A stretch of 20,730 nt of DNA from Pinguiococcus pyrenoidosus (Eukaryota; Sar; Pinguiophyceae; Pinguiochrysidales; Pinguiochrysidaceae). Positions 10,071-18,622 of the stretch are shown piece after piece. The stretch lies in the NCBI GenBank assembly GCA_019677205.1, contig JAAMXY010001466.1, positions 1 to 20,730 of the forward strand, given 5' to 3'. The stretch's first letter is position 1. Each line of letters starts with the position of its first letter. The notes beneath the pieces were generated by a model, which made no database searches, had not been told where the DNA came from, and saw only the letters and a list, made by a program, of their open reading frames with translations. Made by a program: the position numbers and the translations under genes.

Positions 10071-11016
10071 CTAGTTGTTGTTCGAGCCCTGGCTGGAGAT
10101 GACCACCGGGATAATCACAGCAGCCAAGACCGCGAGGATGATGGCCGCGATGATGAGTTTCATTTTGCAGTTCTTCCACCACATGTGCTTCCGCAGATCG
10201 TGCGCCTTTCGGAAGAGACCGCAGCAGCAGATTCTCGTTGAGTCCGTCTGGCCCATCCACCGCAAGCATGCGCCCGACAGCGAGGATGTTTTGCTTTACC
10301 TGCTTCTTGAACACACCGGCTTGGGCTTGAAGCTCCTCCGCAGACTTCTCCAGCGCCTCAATCTTGTGCGTCCCCTCCAGCGCCTGCCGAACGTTCTCCT
10401 GCATGGTGATCTTGACGCTCTCCACCTGCAACGCAAAGAAGCACCGCAGCATTCCCTCAGGTATTGCGGCGCCGCCAGAGCTCGACGGTGGAAGGGCTGC
10501 ACCTTTGCGTTGAGTGCCGTGAGCTGGTCAAGCTCCTCCAGGTTGTCGTACTTGGCGCAGAGCTTGGTGAGGTGCGTCGACATGGTGCGCGTGAGGCCAT
10601 TCTCGTTGGCCTTTAGGCTCTTATCCCCGACTTTGGCCACAAAGGTCCGCTGGAACTCCTCCAGGCACTGATGCGCGAACCGCAGCGGATACTGCGACCG
10701 CGTGATGAGGATGAACACCCGACCCGCATCGTCTGCGCGCGGGGGGAGAATCAGTTCTCTCTGTCACACGCGCGCCGCACGGCCGGCGCAGGACGCCGAA
10801 GACGCCGGTGAGCATACCTCCGGTAAGGTGCCAGGTTGTGCCACTGACGTCGAAGTTGTAGACGGTGCCTGGGCGCATGTTCATCTGCTGGCGCAGCACT
10901 GTCTTCACGCTGTCCGGGTCCGTTTTCACGTTGTAGCTGTGCTGCGCGACCACCACCCGGTCCGCCAGCCGCGCCACGCCCACATAGTACACATTATTTC
11001 GTCCCGCCTGTGACAT
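10071..11016 (-). CDS. longin-type R-SNARE (VAMP7 / plant VAMP72-like) with Gly at the central layer
   Basis: Four exons, 10818-11016, 10503-10732, 10300-10425 and 10071-10205, give 229 residues. The introns are 84, 77 and 94 bp, all GT-AG. The N-terminal longin domain includes YYVGVARLADRVVVAQHSY and VFILITRSQYPLRFAHQCLE. The SNARE motif runs from about residue 146 to 195 and leads into KHMWWKN, a single C-terminal membrane anchor (LIIAAIILAVLAAVIIPVV) and a short Asn-rich luminal tail. Such proteins drive fusion of transport vesicles with endosomal, vacuolar or plasma membrane. Aligned without gaps to the synaptobrevin motif around VLERDQKL, this protein reads ALEGTHKI. The arginine of the ionic zero layer is therefore replaced by glycine (GGG codon, 10372-10374). 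The ATG at 11016 begins directly at the longin domain. Confidence 0.9.
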
Positions 11017-11711
11017 GGACGGCTGGTCAGCCTCGAACTTGCACGCGCGCGCGCGAGCGCAGGCTGCCCCCTCGCGTTTCGTGGAGACAAGGCCGAACTA
11101 ATTCTTGTGGCGCTCTGTCCCACGCCGCGGGCTCCTGCGCCTCGGCGGCTCCGCCAGCCTCAGACGTACCAGCAGCGACATCCTGAGAGTGCGCAGCGGT
11201 CGGCGAGGCGCCGAGACTGCGCGAGGAGACGGGACCTCCGAAGGACGATGGCCCGAAGAGCGCCGCAGCGAGTTCTGAAGATCGAGGAAACCTCTTTAAC
11301 ACAAGCGCATAGCGGCTTGCGGAGTACCAGTTGGATACCGATTTCCAAAGAACACACGCGAAGCAATTGGCCGCTGACCTGACGCCGCTTGCTGATTGGG
11401 TTATCCTAGCGAAGCTGACGTAGATGCGACGTCGTTGGCCAATTGCCTATCATCCTGAAGCGAAACGTATTGCATTTAAAATATTTTAGAATTGGAAATT
11501 TGCAAAATCGCGCAATCGCGCTCCGATGGATTCTTGTTTGCATCATTCCAGTTCCAGTCTTCCAGTCTTCAGTCTTCCAGTCCTTCAGTCTACTGTCCGT
11601 GTGCTGAGATCTACTGTATCTCACGTGTTGTACAGTATATTGAGGTGAATGTTAGGCAGTTCTGGTTCCCTCGGTTTTCCCGCCTAAACCCCATCCCAAG
11701 ATCCGCGTCAC
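11017..11711. promoter_or_regulatory. divergent promoter region between R-SNARE and methyltransferase genes
   Basis: These 695 bp hold no supported gene. The half near the R-SNARE (11017-11300) is GC-rich and may be its 5' untranslated region. The middle is AT-richer and has ATTGG at 11366-11370 and 11395-11399 and TTGGCCAATTG at 11435-11445. A CAGTC/TTCC-type repeat lies at about 11545-11595 and CAGTATATT at about 11634-11642. TTTTCCCGCC at 11675-11684 lies 27 bp before the methyltransferase ATG. Confidence 0.45.
11545..11595 (+). repeat. imperfect CAGT(C)TTC repeat
   Basis: About six degenerate copies of a CCAGTCTT/TTCAGTCT unit follow one another in the divergent spacer, before the methyltransferase gene. 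The unit length varies (about 7-9 bp), which is typical of a slipped simple repeat. Confidence 0.6.
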
Positions 11712-12972
11712 ATGGCCCGTCGATGGTGGCTGCTGCTGCCGCTCTGCTTCGCCTCCAGCGCCAGCTTTCGTCCGTTTCATCTGGATGCAGACTACGTTGG
11801 GATCATCAGCCATCACGAGGCGCGTCAGCTCCTCGCCCTTCGCCATGCGGCACACGCCGTGGCCAACGCTCCACTGCAAGTGTCCCTCGACTTGGGCCGC
11901 CACGCGACCGCCGACCACGTCGAGATAGCTGACGAAGGCTTGCTGCTGAGGAGTGGTGGGGAAAGCGTCTGCACCTGGGCAGACCTGAAGAAGATCTGCA
12001 AGAAAGCGGACAAAGGACAGCAGGTACGGCGCGCCCTGAGGTCATCCACGAGTAGGAACGTGTTGTTATTTCTTCGTTCTTTTTGTCCCTGCGTTTTGTT
12101 GTCACCATGGAAGATGCAATGTGACGGTCTCCTTGTTTCCTTCCACCCCGAATAGGGCTGCTATCAGCTGTTCTGCGATGGCAGCCCGCCTCAGAAGGTC
12201 TCGTGCTTGAGTCCCAATACGCAGCGTCCCGCGTCGCTCATGCCTCCGCTGTATGCCGGTGGGGCCCCCACCATGCTGCTCGGGGGCTTCAGCATGCACC
12301 GCATCAGCGGTGGCGACCAAAAGAGCAGCATGGATCCCATGGAAGACACCAGGAACAAGATTGCCGCCCTCGGCGCGGATCGGCTCTATGGAGAGGTACG
12401 CACTTGGAAGCGAGGCATGTTGAGGGCATGCCCAGCAAGCATAGGCCCGAGCGTATGATTGACGCCAGATCCCTACTGGTCTTGCTTGACTCCCACGCTA
12501 GGTTTTGGACACGTGCTGTGGTCTGGGCTACACGGCGATCGAGGCGGCGCGGAGCTCAGGCGTCACCAAAGTAGTGACCATCGAGTTGGACGACGCGTCC
12601 ATCGAGATGTGCGAGGCGAACCCCTGGAGCTGGCCTCTCTTTGGCGATGAAGAGAACCTCGATGTGGATTTACGTCGCGGAGATGCATGCGAGATCGTGA
12701 CCTCCTTGGCCGACGAGCAGTTCTCCGCGATCATCCACGACCCGCCCGCGCTCGCCCTGTGCAAGGACACCGACTTGTACTCCCTGTCCTTTTACGAGCA
12801 GCTCCGGCGCGTCCTCAAGCGTGGCGGGAAGATCTTCCACTACATCGGGAATCCAGATTCGAAGGAAAGTGGGCGACTGTACCGCGGCATCTCCTCGCGA
12901 TTGCAGGACGCCGGCTTCGGCAGTGTGAAGACGGACAAGACGGCATTCGGCCTCGTAGCCAAAAGGATGTGA
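11712..12972 (+). CDS. archaeal-type class I SAM methyltransferase with plastid-type leader
   Basis: Three exons, 11712-12023, 12156-12395 and 12502-12972, give 340 residues. The introns are 132 and 106 bp, both phase 0. Residues 1-18 are a signal peptide (RRWWLLLPLCFASSAS) followed by FRPF, which resembles the ASAF-type cleavage motif of complex red plastids. The body contains MHRISGG with PMEDTRNKI, SAM motif I VLDTCCGLGYTAIEA, the acidic end of strand 2 (VTIELDD), HDPPALAL, FYEQLRRVLKRGGKIFHY and GNPDSKE. I recognise this full-length order from the predicted archaeal methyltransferases of the COG2521 type, whose substrate is not firmly known to me. The DPP motif suggests a nucleic acid or small-molecule amine target, which is inference. 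The gene lies 204 bp from the convergent RAP-domain gene. Confidence 0.85.
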
Positions 12973-13176
12973 CACCCAAAGCGAATATTCACACTTGCTT
13001 TCTACGGAGGAGATGGGCTTTTCCTATGTTTCCCCTCCCTTCCTTCTGCGCCCGAGAAGCTTGAAGTTCGCGGCGCCGTACCAACACAACGGGGCAAGGC
13101 CTTGACCAGCCTTCCCTCGAATCCTACGAAATCCTACGAAGCAAAAAAGAAAAACAATCATAAACCTGGGGCATGC

Positions 13177-15378
13177 TCAGTCCACTCGGGACTTCTGCCC
13201 ATCCTTCGGGAAGGGCCTGTAGGACGAGAAATCCCTATCGCTGAAGGTGATGACCTTCCGCAAGCCTATCTTTCGCTGAACAAATCTGTGGCGAACCGAA
13301 GCGCAGTCAGACTCATGCTCCTCTTGCAAGCGGTGCAGCGGCGCTTTCATGTACCTCTTTCGCTCCATACTCGACCAGAAGGGAATGCGATCAAAGTCGT
13401 AGTAGGGGATCTGAGCCACGCGCCAGCCCCGCTGCCGCAGCATGCGATGCTTGAGGTGCGTGTGACCCAAGGACCGCCTGAGGAATCGCAAGGGGGTGAG
13501 AAGGCGACCTCTACAACACTTCGCGGACGGAAGCAAGCGCAGTAGCAGTGCAGGAGGGCAGGTCGCAAAGTACCTGGTATTCCGCGTGTAGTGATCCGGG
13601 CCGTCGACCTCCAAGGCCACGCCCAAGCTCGGAATGATGATGTCGGCATCCTCGTCCTGCTCGTTCTGATGCCGGACACCTAGGCCCCGAAGAGCATGGC
13701 TCACCGACTCGTGCCGCGCGCTGGACGACTTTGGTCGTTCCTTCTCCTCCTTCCATTCTCTCCGCAACATGCGGCAGAACGCGTTCTTCAGCTTGACCTG
13801 CCGCCGCTCGAAGTCAAGGGGCCTTCGCTTCATGGCCTCCGGAACTAGTTCACAGTCCACCCAGCATGCAGAAGGTTCCTGGAAGGCCTCTTCGTCTAGA
13901 TCGACTCCGAGCGGCAACTTCCGCTGCGCGGCGTCTGTGAGGCGAGGGTAAAGGCTGGAGAAAACCTGCATTGCGGCGAAAAGAGAAACGCCGCTCGGTG
14001 AGCCCCCGTGCGCGGTATATTGCGGGGTGGCCATCTCATGGCCATCTCACTGCCCACCTGAAAGAGCTGCCTCTTGTGGGAAGGGAGCAGCGAGCTTCGC
14101 TGCCCTGCCTCTTCCAGCGCAAGAAGGCGCACGTGGTCCCAGAATCCATCGCCCGCCACAGCAGTGTCCGAGTCGCGCTCCAGGGCTTGAAACGGGATGA
14201 CCGTCAAGGACCAGGCGATGTTCGCCACCTCCTGATCATTCATCCGTCGAAAGCCGCTCTGGCCTTCCTTTTGCCCCTTTACGACGCGTCGCTCGAGCTC
14301 CTTCCTCAGCGCTGCGAAAAACGGAGCGGACAGCACATACATGCGAGCGTAGGAATAGATCGTGGTGGACAGCTCCTGGCCGGAGCAGCTGCGCAGCAGC
14401 TTCGGAAGGCGCGGATGCGTCCCGAGCCGACGGAAGAGCATCTCGTCGTCGAACCTGGCCTTGGTGAGGCCATTGAGGATCTGGACGAGGTCTGCGCAGC
14501 TGACCGCATCGAGGTCCACCATCGGAAGCAGCGCCTCCAGGGCCGCGACACACTCCTCCTCCACCCGCCAGTCGTTCGCCAGGAGAATGCCGAAGCCCCA
14601 GATAAGCATCGCGACATCTTTGGACTGCAACACCTCTCCCGTTTCAAGCAGCGTTTGCAGCGAATCCGCCAACGCTTTCACTACCAAGGGTGGGACCGCC
14701 GCGTCTGTCACGGGTTTGCCGGAAGCGACTTAGCAACGGCACGTCTTGCCACGGGATGAACACGTACGCACCCATCCTGGCCAGCGAGTACACCATGATG
14801 GCCACATCCTGCACCTTGATGTCCTCTTGCGCCAGCTGATGCTGCGTCCAGAGGAAGAAGCCGGCCTGAAGCGCCTGGGACCGGCTGGGCACCAACGTCA
14901 CCGCGTAGAGGGCCATGGCGATCTCCCCGGTTCTGGCCCTCTCGCCGCCCAGGAGCCGCTGGCCCAGCGCCGCGCCGAAGATGTCCACCTCCGTAGGCTT
15001 TAAGCCCAGCTTGGCGGTGCTCCAGACCAGATTGCTCAGCTGACGGGCCGTCAGGCGGGGCAAAATCGAGTCGCGCTGGAGTTCTCGGAGGATCATGCGG
15101 GCGCAGTGGCGCGCCTCCTTGGGCTCGGCGCTCTGCTTGGCGATTCTGGAGAGCGCGGCGCAGAGAGTAAAGTGATTCGCGAGGTGCGCCTCCTTATTCA
15201 GCAAGTCTATGGTCTCGCAAGGGCGAGAGGTCCGCATGATCCGCTTGGTGGTCCGGGTGGACACGCGCGCCGACGCCGCCCACTCGCTGCCTTTGAAGCC
15301 GTCCCCAGTGGGCAGCCACAGCAGGCAGAATATCAGAATTAGACGCCCCATCGTGGGGCGGAAGTGCGTCCAACGCAT
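13177..15378 (-). CDS. RAP-domain protein, probably organellar RNA-binding
   Basis: Four exons, 14772-15378, 14058-14704, 13574-13965 and 13177-13477, give 648 residues. The introns are 67, 92 and 96 bp. The start (second ATG at 15351) reads GRLILIFCLLWLPTGDG then FKG: a signal peptide with Phe at the likely cleavage site, so plastid targeting is probable. The middle (about 60-480) is a series of helical repeats of the kind found in FASTK, OPR and RAP proteins (for example LSNLVWSTAKLGL, VAMLIWGFGIL, LSTTIYSYARM, VANIAWSLTVI). The C-terminus holds the RAP domain: LGVALEVDGPDHY, then after the last intron LGHTHLKHRMLRQRGWRVAQ and IPYYDFDRIP. RAP proteins act in processing, splicing or translation of chloroplast and mitochondrial RNAs. 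The 96-bp last intron has no stop, so its retention would add 32 residues. E2F-like TTTCCCGC lies 16 bp before the start. Confidence 0.88.
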
Positions 15379-15724
15379 TCAGTGGATCAAAGCGCGGGAA
15401 AGGCGGTTCAACATCGAATACGGGAATTGGAGGAATGCCAGTTCTTTGAATTTTTTGCGGTGATATTGAGGCATTGGATTGGGCTGCAAGGTTGTGTTTT
15501 ACTTTTGCTTTTTGGTATCTGCAGTCTCTTGGCCAATGAACGACCGCTGACTCAATGACAAAACTGTTATTGGCCTGTCCTTCGCCTGCTCGTCGCATGA
15601 CTATCACAAGTCTTCTGGATCGGGAGAGGCACGCGACGGCTGCGGGGAAGCCTTCGTCCTTGGCGCTCACGCGAGCATGCGCATGGACCAGTACTCTACC
15701 GGAGAGTATGCCGGCTAGCTTCGC
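15379..15724 (-). promoter_or_regulatory. promoter of the RAP-domain gene with CCAAT boxes
   Basis: These 346 bp separate the start of the RAP gene from the stop of the RIIa-domain gene upstream of it on the same strand. They contain GCGGGAAA at 15394-15401 (TTTCCCGC on the gene strand), TTGGCCAAT at 15529-15537 and ATTGG at 15569-15573. No gene is visible. Confidence 0.45.
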
Positions 15725-16463
15725 CTATTCGCCGGGCTCTTCATCACGGCTGTAGTTCTCAGGACTTGGTGCTGTGGCGGAAGACAAGGCCGAGTCCTCG
15801 CTCGCTCGCACGACGCGCTCCTCGATCGCGCAGAGCGCATTCTGGATGATGACGGTGAAGCGGTGGAGGTTGATGGGCTCACTGCCTGCCGCCTTTGTCA
15901 TCTGGTTGCAGACCGCCTCTCTCTAAGGGCACATGTGTGAACGCTCAGCACCAACGTCTGCTCGGCCCTCCGAGTCGAAAGCAGCTGGGCGGCACCACAA
16001 GCCTCAACAAGCCACGCCTCCAGGGGTCCAGCACTCCTTTCTTGTCGCCATGGCCAAGCATGTTGCTTGGCCATGATATCCTAGGGAGCCTCTCCACAAC
16101 CCTGGGCGCGCCGTATCGTCCTCGGCGTACCTGATCGGCTGGAAGATCGAAGGCGAGCTGCTGGAGCACTTTGCCCAAGCTGGCCAAGGTCAGTGTTGCG
16201 ACGCCTTGGTGCCGAGTGAGCGCAGCGAACACCTCGGCAATGAGCGGCAGGAGCTTCTCCTCATCCTCCACCGCCGTACGGAGGAGTCGAAAGGAGCGGA
16301 AGATCTCTGGCGTCTTCTGCCGCAGGTCTCTGCAGTGCTCGGCCACAAAGGCCAACGCGTTCTCGGGCCGGTAGTCCAGCAGAGCGGTCAGCAACGTCTC
16401 CAGCATTGGCGCAACGCCTGTCTGAGCCAAGTACTCCTCTGCAGACAGCTTCGCCATCGCCAT
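15725..16463 (-). CDS. RIIa/DPY30-type dimerisation domain protein, EFCAB10-like
   Basis: Two exons, 16131-16463 and 15725-15922, are joined by a 208-bp phase-0 intron (CAG|GTACGC to CTTAG) and give 176 residues. The ATG at 16463 is the first in-frame one near the domain; further upstream only a TTG is in frame. Residues about 5-40 (LSAEEYLAQTG, then LLTALLDYRPENALAFVAEH) match the RIIa fold used for docking to A-kinase-anchor-type helices. This is the same arrangement as in EFCAB10, a ciliary EF-hand-like protein. The following helices (FAALTRHQGVATLTLASLGKVL) resemble a degenerate EF-hand pair without calcium-binding loops. A role in the flagellum is likely by family but not shown. The second exon ends with an acidic Ser-rich tail. 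Confidence 0.75.
16049..16075. repeat. perfect 12-bp inverted repeat inside an intron
   Basis: CATGGCCAAGCA, a 3-base TGT spacer and TGCTTGGCCATG form a perfect hairpin in the intron of the RIIa-domain gene. In the transcript it would give a 12-bp stem. It also contains TTGGCCA, a core found in the nearby promoters. Confidence 0.85.
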
Positions 16464-16599
16464 GGCTGCTTCTTTGGCGTAAATGCGCCAAGAGAGAGGC
16501 TCAGCCACGTTCAAAATCCAGACGGACAGAGACGGGAGCAGTGGGGCTCTGTTGTGACCAGCCTTCGAAAGCTCAAAAGAAACAACGACTGGGAAAGGG

Positions 16600-16612
16600 A
16601 AAAAAAAAAAAA
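16600..16612 (-). terminator. RNA polymerase III terminator of the tRNA gene
   Basis: A run of 13 A on the plus strand is T13 on the minus strand. It starts 8 bases after the 3' end of tRNA-Glu, as expected for a polymerase III stop. Confidence 0.85.
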
Positions 16613-16620
16613 GAGTCCTT

Positions 16621-16692
16621 TCGGCATACGGGACTCGAACCCGTGTCTGAGCAGTGAGAGTGCCCTATCCTGACCACCTAGACTAATGCCGA
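16621..16692 (-). tRNA. tRNA-Glu (anticodon CTC)
   Basis: The minus strand folds into a full cloverleaf of 72 bases. The acceptor stem TCGGCAT pairs perfectly with ATGCCGA. The anticodon stem GGGCA/TGCTC (one G-T pair) closes the loop CTCTCAC, with CTC at positions 34-36. The T arm ACGGG-TTCGAGT-CCCGT contains the internal B box GGTTCGAGTCC. The D arm begins TAGTCTAGGTGG, matching box A. There is no intron, and CCA is not encoded, as usual for eukaryotes. It lies between the RIIa-domain gene and the SFT2-type gene. Confidence 0.95.
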
Positions 16693-16977
16693 TGGTCACA
16701 GGAGGACGAACCTCCTAGAATTCGATGAGGCTGATGTGTATCCGACAGTATATTATTTACAAATCTTGAATCCCCCTCTCGGAGTTCCTTGAGATCTCTG
16801 GCGCCACAGAACGCAAAGACGGACGTTATCACTCTCTCACAGTGTTCTCACAGATACTTGTGGCATATAAAGGACGGGTGCGCGAAGAGTGGTCACGAAC
16901 CGCGCGGTCTGTGCTCCCAGCCACTCCGGATTCCTGGAAGCAAGTCTGCAAGCTCGCCTTAGAACCGCTAGGAAGGC
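16693..16977 (+). promoter_or_regulatory. spacer upstream of tRNA-Glu and of the SFT2-type gene, TATA-like box
   Basis: TATAAA at 16866-16871 lies 107 bp before the ATG of the SFT2-type gene and is the clearest TATA box in the window. CAGTATATT at about 16746-16754 repeats a motif seen before the methyltransferase gene. The left end also serves as the tRNA 5' flank. Confidence 0.4.
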
Positions 16978-17975
16978 ATGTCTTGGGCGGCCAAGTTCGA
17001 GAAAGTCCAAGTGGCTCGGACAGAGGGAGATGATGAGAACGCTTCGCTACTCATGGACTTTGGGGAGGTATGCAGATGCCGGCCACACGTCAAATCCCTC
17101 CGCAGACCTCTTTAATGGGTCGTGTCTTCAGGTCGGCAAGAGCGTCCAAGATGGGTTCAACAACTTCTTTAGCAGCCTGAACGTCATGGAGAAGAAGAAT
17201 GATGGGGACGTGGAGGCGCAGAACGGAAGATCCAGGTATGTTCGGAAGAAGTCGGGCCTCCATCATCAGAAGTGACCCGCTTGCAAGGCAAAGCTCATCT
17301 TCGACCACGACGCTCAGCTCCAAGAGCGACGGCAGCATGCTTGGCGGACTCGCGAACGCTTTTCGCTCAGAAGAGACCGAGCGACCGGTTCTGGGAATGA
17401 GCTACATCGCGCGCTTTCGCGCGTTCATCAGCCTGAATATCCTGGCCATCCTGTTCTTCATGCTGGCGTTCTTCGTGGGGCTCCCGACCGTGGTGCTGCG
17501 CCCGGCCAAATTCGCCATCAGCTTCACCACCGGGAGTCTCATGATCATGCTGGCCTTTGCGGTGCTCAAGGGACCTTGGACGCACCTGAAGACGATGTGC
17601 ACGAAGGAGGTCGCGCCCTTCTCGGCGCTCTACGTGGGGTCCATGCTGGGAACTCTTTATGCATCCCTGGTAGCTCGGTCATACCTCCTGGTGATGCTCA
17701 TGTCTGCTGCGCAGCTCACCGCGCTGGGGTATTATATGGTGGCAGGTAGGTTCGCCCAGGCACCTTCACTTGCTGCTTCTTCCTTGCTTTCCTTTTCTCG
17801 TTCTCTTCCGGGCCACCACCGGCGGGCTCATCACAGCGAATCCTCTCCAGGAATCCCGGGGGGAGCGCAGGGTTTGTCACTCTTCATTACCGGCATGCGG
17901 AAGACCATCAGCGCCCTGTGCTATCCCTTCTGTCTCGCATGCAAGGCCTGTATGCGTGCCCTCACAGGTCTCTAA
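16978..17975 (+). CDS. SFT2-type Golgi vesicle transport membrane protein
   Basis: Four exons: 16978-17067, 17132-17235, 17270-17745 and 17851-17975. This gives 264 residues, or 258 if the third exon starts at 17288. The N-terminus MSWAAKFEKV and a Ser-rich cytoplasmic part lead to four hydrophobic segments starting at about residue 118 (FISLNILAILFFMLAFFVGL, FAISFTTGSLMIMLAFAVL, FSALYVGSMLGTLYASL, YLLVMLMSAAQLTALGYYMV). After the last intron comes GIPGGAQGL, the family signature corresponding to YIPGGxxGL. SFT2 proteins aid retrograde fusion of endosome-derived vesicles with the Golgi, partly redundantly with GOT1. The second intron is very short: 34 bp with the CATCAG acceptor or 52 bp with TTGCAAG. 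Both acceptors keep the frame. The third intron (105 bp) is free of stops, so retention would add 35 residues. Confidence 0.88.
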
Positions 17976-18622
17976 CTCTGGGGGATGCATGCGGTGCCGA
18001 CACACAGGTGGTGACCAACCCCGGTCGCGTTTGTCGCTCTAGGAGGAGGCCTGAAGGTGATCTAGCGCGGAACTCTCCGCCACGTAGTTTCGAGAGATGC
18101 GTCGCGCAGATGGCGCGGCCATCGACTTTACCAAACAAGAAACGAGAAGATACCACATCAGAGCTTGTCATAAGCTTCTTGCCGCGCCTACTCAAATGGC
18201 GGCATCTGTCAGACTTCCCACGGACCATGCACATCTCGTGCTGCCGGTGGCATATCCTGGGGCCAAGCGGACCAGGCTAGCCACCGCGTTCGTCGTGAAA
18301 ATCGATTCTGAAGAACATCGCTGTGTCCTTCAACCACGCGTTGACAGTCATCCACACGGCTCAAACGACAACACTCTTCTCAATTCAGCTTAGCTTAGCT
18401 TAGCCTAGCTTAGCTTAGCTCAGCTCAGCTCAGCTCAGCTCAGCTCAGCTCAGCTCAGCTCAGCTCAGCTTAGCTTAGCTCAGCTCAACTGCTCCAGAAA
18501 CTAACTGTATACATGCTCTCTCGACGCGCGGAAAGCAAGCAACTCTGCTGATACAGCATGGCACGCAAACGTGGATTGTGGACGGAGGGACAGGCGGACT
18601 GGACAGCAGCAAAGCCAACGAA
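17976..18622. other. spacer between convergent genes, mostly 3' regions and a pentanucleotide repeat
   Basis: A 98-codon open frame on the plus strand (18097-18393) runs into the repeat and has no recognisable motif, so it is not called. The main feature is the 100-bp repeat at 18386-18485. Otherwise the stretch should hold the 3' untranslated regions of the SFT2-type and START-DUF1336 genes. Confidence 0.5.
18386..18485 (+). repeat. pentanucleotide repeat (YAGCT), 20 units in register
   Basis: Twenty consecutive 5-bp units run without a slip: one CAGCT, two TAGCT, one TAGCC, three TAGCT, ten CAGCT, two TAGCT, one CAGCT. The CAGCT core is flanked by TAGCT on both sides. Every perfect unit contains AGCT. 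It starts 137 bp downstream of the stop of the START-DUF1336 gene. Confidence 0.95.

Noticed and set aside
11027-11302. 91-codon minus-strand frame just upstream of the R-SNARE
   Set aside because: The R-SNARE starts naturally at 11016 with its longin domain; this Arg/Ser/Ala-rich frame is more likely GC-rich 5' untranslated DNA.
13971-14759. 262-codon plus-strand open frame opposite the RAP gene
   Set aside because: The minus strand has the conserved helical repeats and consistent splice sites; this frame is a shadow.
14705-14771. Alternative acceptor CTAAG at 14729 in the first RAP intron
   Set aside because: It keeps the frame but would make the intron only 43 bp; the CAG at 14705 fits better.
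16393-16514. Upstream TTG (16514) as start of the RIIa-domain protein
   Set aside because: Eukaryotic initiation at TTG is unlikely; the ATG at 16463 starts just before the domain.
18097-18393. 98-codon plus-strand frame before the repeat
   Set aside because: No motif, an odd composition, and it ends inside the simple repeat.
18386-18485. Pentamer array as a telomere or CRISPR-like array
   Set aside because: The unit is 5 bp with no spacers, lies between genes, and does not match known telomere repeats.
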